Positions 42,264 through 44,880 of a stretch of DNA of 44,880 nt are shown one piece after another; within the stretch, counting starts at the first letter, position 1, and each line of letters starts with the position of its first letter. Both the position numbers and the translations under genes were made by a program. The stretch comes from an uncultured Bacilli bacterium (GTDB taxonomy: Bacteria; Bacillota_I; Bacilli_A; RF39; UBA660): the NCBI GenBank assembly GCA_934096175.1, contig CAKOLG010000009.1:1-44880 (forward strand), read 5' to 3'. The notes under the pieces are model-generated. The model searched no databases, was not told the origin of the DNA, and worked only from the letters and a program-made list of their open reading frames with translations.

Positions 42264-42312
42264 ATTAATTTTTCTCCTTTTTATTGCTTTTTTCATAAAA
42301 ACTATGTGGTGT

Positions 42313-42341
42313 ATAGTAACACTTTTGACTACATTAGTCAA
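42313..42341 (-). promoter_or_regulatory. Promoter of the 417-aa gene
   Basis: Minus strand TTGACT (42336-42341), 17 bases, TACTAT (42313-42318). It also shows that an upstream ATG at 42341 cannot be the real start. Confidence 0.72.
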
Positions 42342-42353
42342 TTTTTATGAAAA

Positions 42354-42378
42354 AAATACTAGTTTCTTACTAGTATTT
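42354..42378 (-). terminator. Terminator of the zinc-ribbon gene
   Basis: Minus strand AAATACTAG-TAAGAAA-CTAGTATTT followed by TTTT, six bases past the stop at 42385. Confidence 0.78.
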
Positions 42379-42384
42379 AAATAA

Positions 42385-42822
42385 TCATTTTTTTATAATT
42401 TCAATTTTTACTTTTCTTAATGTAAATAAAGTCACTCTTTTATGACAGTTAGGGCATTTTGCGTGATTTATGCCTCTCTTATTCGGTAAAGGTAATTTCA
42501 AAGTGGTACGACAATTAGGACATTTTTTGTAAACATAATAATCGCGATCTTTGAAATTTCTAATTAAATTTTGAAATGGTTTTAAAAAGAAATTGGTAAT
42601 TTTTAAAAATTGATTATTTTCTTTATTTCTTTGATATTTATTTTTAGAGGCGAGTCTATAAATTATCAAAGCTAAAATTAAAAATTTTAAAAGATCTAAA
42701 ATGAAATTTCTTATGAATAAGGTAATAATCATTAAAATAAAAAGTAATAAAATAAGAAATTTATTTAATGCATCAAAAGTGTTTTTTAAATTGTCACTGA
42801 TAAATTTTTTATTAAATGGCAT
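42385..42822 (-). CDS. Membrane protein with C-terminal zinc ribbon
   Basis: 145 aa. A strongly hydrophobic stretch (FLILLLFILMIITLF ... FLILALIIYRL, about residues 20-58) indicates two helices or a long hairpin. A basic stretch precedes a C-terminal zinc ribbon with KCPNCRTTLKL (CxxC) and AKCPNCHKRVTLF (CxxC), 22 residues apart. Similar small proteins with a treble-clef-like ribbon are common in Firmicutes, mostly uncharacterised. It starts 42 bases downstream of the sensor kinase stop. Function unknown. Confidence 0.75.
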   Translation of the reverse strand: MPFNKKFISDNLKNTFDALNKFLILLLFILMIITLFIRNFILDLLKFLILALIIYRLASKNKYQRNKENNQFLKITNFFLKPFQNLIRNFKDRDYYVYKKCPNCRTTLKLPLPNKRGINHAKCPNCHKRVTLFTLRKVKIEIIKK

Positions 42823-42864
42823 ATTATTTTCCTTTCGTAAAATAATTATACTATATTTTTTTAA

Positions 42865-44073
42865 TTATTTTAAATATTTTATGGTAAAAGTTGTACCTTT
42901 ATTAAGTTTAGAAGTGACAGTAATGTAACCATTATCTTTTTCAATAATTGTTTTAGCTAATGCTAAACCAATGCCTATACTAGATGAGGAAGCATTTTCG
43001 CCTTTATAAAATCTTTCAAAAATGTGTTTTAAGTCTTTTTGGTTAATCCCATTACCATAATCTTTAATAACTATTTTAGTAAATATGTCATTAGTCGTGG
43101 AGAAAATTTCAATTTTACTATTAACAAATGAATGTTCTAAGCAGTTTTTAATTATGTTAGTAAGAGCCTCAATTTCCCATTTAAAATCGCAATGTAAGAT
43201 GCTGTTAAGATCACCTTTTGTAATTATTTTAATGTTTTTCAGTTCGCTTAAAATTGAGACATTTTCAATAGCTTCTTGTAAAATATCTTTTATTAAATAA
43301 TCTTTTCTTATGAATGTGATAGTATTGGCATCAAACTTAGATAATTTTAAAAGTGAATATATTAAAAAATTAGTATTATTAATTTTGCGATGAATGTTAT
43401 TTAAAATATCTTTTTGTTGTTTAATGGTTAAATTATCACTATTTTTTAATTGCTCAGTTAGCAAAGATACAGAAGTAAGTGGTGTTTTTAATTGATGAGA
43501 AATATCTGATAAAGAATCTTTTAAGATATTTTTTTCTTCTAATAACAAATTGCTTTGTTCATTTAATTTGACAGCTGTTTTGTATATTTCATTTTTTAAT
43601 ATTGACAATTCATCTTCGCTATTTTTTAAAATATCTAAATCATAATCATTATTATTAATCTGTTCTAGATATTTAGTAACCTCATTTATTTTCTTATTAT
43701 TTTTGCTATCGTACATTTTTAATAAAACTAGACAACTTATTAGATTCAAACAAAATAAAATAATATTAATAATTATGTTTTTTTTAATTATTTTGGTTTC
43801 TTTAAGACTGATATTTGTCTTATTGACATCGATGCCATATTTTAATAAATAACTAGTATCATATGATTCGTCATTATTTAATAATTCAATTATTGTTTCT
43901 TCATTATATTCATTATTTTCTTTCATAATACCAATGATATTATTAATTAAAATATTGTTTGTATATTGATATTTGGAAATATTAGTAAAATTTATGAATA
44001 AACTAATAAGTAAAAATATAAAATTAATGCTGATAAATTTAATTAGTAAATTTCTGTAATTTTTATTTTTCAT
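42865..44073 (-). CDS. Two-component sensor histidine kinase
   Basis: About 402 aa. TM1 (FISINFIFLLISLFINF) and TM2 (IIINIILFCLNLISCLVLL, about 120) enclose an external sensor of ~80 residues. A HAMP-like linker, HisKA DISHQLKTPLTS (phospho-His), N box IIKNCLEHS, KDYGNGIN and GIGLALAKTI follow. I chose the ATG at 44073 because AGGA precedes it by a normal distance; it overlaps the regulator gene by 11 bases. With the OmpR-type regulator it forms a VanS/BceS-like pair, but the signal cannot be named and no target transporter is adjacent in the window. Confidence 0.9.
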   Translation of the reverse strand: MKNKNYRNLLIKFISINFIFLLISLFINFTNISKYQYTNNILINNIIGIMKENNEYNEETIIELLNNDESYDTSYLLKYGIDVNKTNISLKETKIIKKNIIINIILFCLNLISCLVLLKMYDSKNNKKINEVTKYLEQINNNDYDLDILKNSEDELSILKNEIYKTAVKLNEQSNLLLEEKNILKDSLSDISHQLKTPLTSVSLLTEQLKNSDNLTIKQQKDILNNIHRKINNTNFLIYSLLKLSKFDANTITFIRKDYLIKDILQEAIENVSILSELKNIKIITKGDLNSILHCDFKWEIEALTNIIKNCLEHSFVNSKIEIFSTTNDIFTKIVIKDYGNGINQKDLKHIFERFYKGENASSSSIGIGLALAKTIIEKDNGYITVTSKLNKGTTFTIKYLK

Positions 44074-44722
44074 TGCTATCAATCCTATAACCAAAACCTT
44101 TTATTGTTATAATAATATTATCGCCTATTTTTTCTCTGATTCTTTTTAAATAGACAGTAACTGTATTATCGTTTACATCATTTCCTGTACAATCCCAAAT
44201 ATATTCAATAATCATTTCTCTACTTACTACTTTGTTTATATTATTTATTAATAACATGAATATTTTTAATTCTAAACTGGTTAGTTTTATTTCTTCATTA
44301 TTTTTAGTAATAATCATTTTGTCTGTATCAATAAGTAAATCTTTCAACTTAATAAAATTATTCTCTTTGTATCTATTCATTATTTTTTTTATACGGATAA
44401 CTAATTCTCTGGTAGAAAACGGTTTAGTTATGTAATCCTCTGCTCCATTTTCTAAACAAGAAATAACGCTATCTTCATCATCTTTGGCCGTTAGGAAAAT
44501 AGCAGGTTTATTTAAGTCTTTAATGAGGTTTTTATATAGTAAAAAGCCATCACCATCTTCAAGCATTATATCTAAAATATAGAAATCAAAGGTGTTTTTA
44601 TATATAAGATTTTTAGCTTCTTGGTAAGTAAGAGCACAAGTAACAGAATAATTTTCTTTTTCTAATAGAAATTTTAAACTGTTGGAAATATCTAAATTGT
44701 CTTCAACTAATAAAATATGCAT
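44063..44722 (-). CDS. OmpR/PhoB-family response regulator
   Basis: 219 aa. The receiver (1-120) has LLVEDNLDI, FYILDIMLEDGDG with the phospho-Asp (about D52), FLTAKDDED and DYITKPFS. A winged-helix DNA-binding domain (about 130-219) ends VYLKRIREKIGDNIIITIKGFGYRID, the OmpR signature. AGGTG precedes the ATG. The stop overlaps the kinase gene. A TATAAT lies 17 bases upstream of the start. Confidence 0.95.
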   Translation of the reverse strand: MHILLVEDNLDISNSLKFLLEKENYSVTCALTYQEAKNLIYKNTFDFYILDIMLEDGDGFLLYKNLIKDLNKPAIFLTAKDDEDSVISCLENGAEDYITKPFSTRELVIRIKKIMNRYKENNFIKLKDLLIDTDKMIITKNNEEIKLTSLELKIFMLLINNINKVVSREMIIEYIWDCTGNDVNDNTVTVYLKRIREKIGDNIIITIKGFGYRIDSNEK

Positions 44723-44738
44723 TTCACACCTCTAAGTT

Positions 44739-44744
44739 ATTATA
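44739..44744 (-). promoter_or_regulatory. -10 box of the two-component operon
   Basis: Minus strand TATAAT, 16 bases before the ATG at 44722; the -35 position falls in the adjacent hairpin and is poor. Confidence 0.45.
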
Positions 44745-44757
44745 CTATATTTATAGA

Positions 44758-44784
44758 AAAACATCTAAAAGTATTAGATGTTTT
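44758..44784 (-). terminator. Terminator upstream of the two-component operon
   Basis: AAAACATCTAA-AAGTA-TTAGATGTTTT, an 11-base stem with T residues on the minus strand. It probably ends a gene to the right of the window. Confidence 0.65.
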
Positions 44785-44797
44785 CCAGAGTGTAGAC

Positions 44798-44825
44798 AAA
44801 CCTCTAGATTTTTTTCTAGAGGTTT
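44798..44825. terminator. Second hairpin at the right edge
   Basis: AAACCTCTAGA-TTTTTT-TCTAGAGGTTT, an 11-base stem with a homopolymer loop. Plus-strand T residues follow. Direction uncertain. Confidence 0.6.
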
Positions 44826-44880
44826 TCTTATGAATAAATTTTTTACGATATTTTTTAATATTTTTATAAAAATATGTGTA

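Noticed and set aside
42865..44722. Naming the two-component pair VanRS or BceRS.
   Set aside because: No van genes or Bce-type ABC transporter lie beside it in the window; family similarity alone does not justify the name.
1..44880. CRISPR arrays, rRNA genes, riboswitches and T-boxes.
   Set aside because: No regularly spaced repeats, rRNA-like blocks or recognisable leader structures were seen; the intergenic regions are mostly short and hold promoters and simple hairpins.

Overview
The window is about 45 kb of very AT-rich chromosome from a Gram-positive, Firmicutes-type bacterium. Evidence: HrcA/CIRCE heat-shock control, DivIB, a type VII secretion ATPase of the EssC type, WXG100 proteins, lipoproteins without outer-membrane genes, and strong purine-rich ribosome binding sites. 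TGA is used as a stop (for example the murG stop inside an ATGA overlap at 2374-2377), so this is not the Mycoplasma code. Peptidoglycan genes (murB, murG, divIB, uppP, dacA, vanY-like) show a walled cell. The mix fits an uncultured gut Bacilli lineage such as RF39 or an Erysipelotrichia-like group, but that placement is inference.

Layout. 72-3459: a leftward murG-murB-divIB-queH operon (cell wall, division, queuosine). 3534-5325: two tandem paralogous family 2 glycosyltransferases. 5456-15495: an accessory island built on type VII secretion. essC and a YukD-like ubiquitin-fold gene run rightward. They converge on a leftward run of six small helical proteins, two or three of them recognisable WXG100 proteins, and a lipoprotein with an HEINH zinc-peptidase motif. 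A divergent gene next to it encodes a protein that may be a catalytically dead metallopeptidase-like relative. No EsaA, EssA or EssB is present in the window. 15528-20049: an EamA-type transporter, a small membrane protein and a phosphorelay (hybrid kinase with two receivers plus an Hpt-receiver protein). 20106-20632: a decayed IS3-type element with recognisable ends. 20644-27303: an acyl-CoA synthetase-like ligase with a palindrome over its promoter, a lipoprotein, mtaB, a DUF3267-type membrane protein and two membrane-anchored surface proteins.

27371-33957: the heat-shock operon hrcA-grpE-dnaK-pepF-dnaJ, with an oligoendopeptidase F gene inserted between dnaK and dnaJ. It is driven by a consensus promoter framed by two CIRCE elements. 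34036-40382: vanY-like carboxypeptidase, TtcA-like enzyme, patatin-like lipase, uppP, dacA and a GltD-like flavoprotein. 40430-40505: tRNA-Gln(CUG). 40552-42822: an AbrB/MraZ-like protein, an unrecognised helical protein and a zinc-ribbon membrane protein. 42865-44722: an OmpR-type two-component pair.

Two genome-scale habits stand out. Many intrinsic terminators share bases with the stop codon of the gene they end. Most recognisable promoters carry a TGN extended -10 box, while those without it have better -35 boxes.
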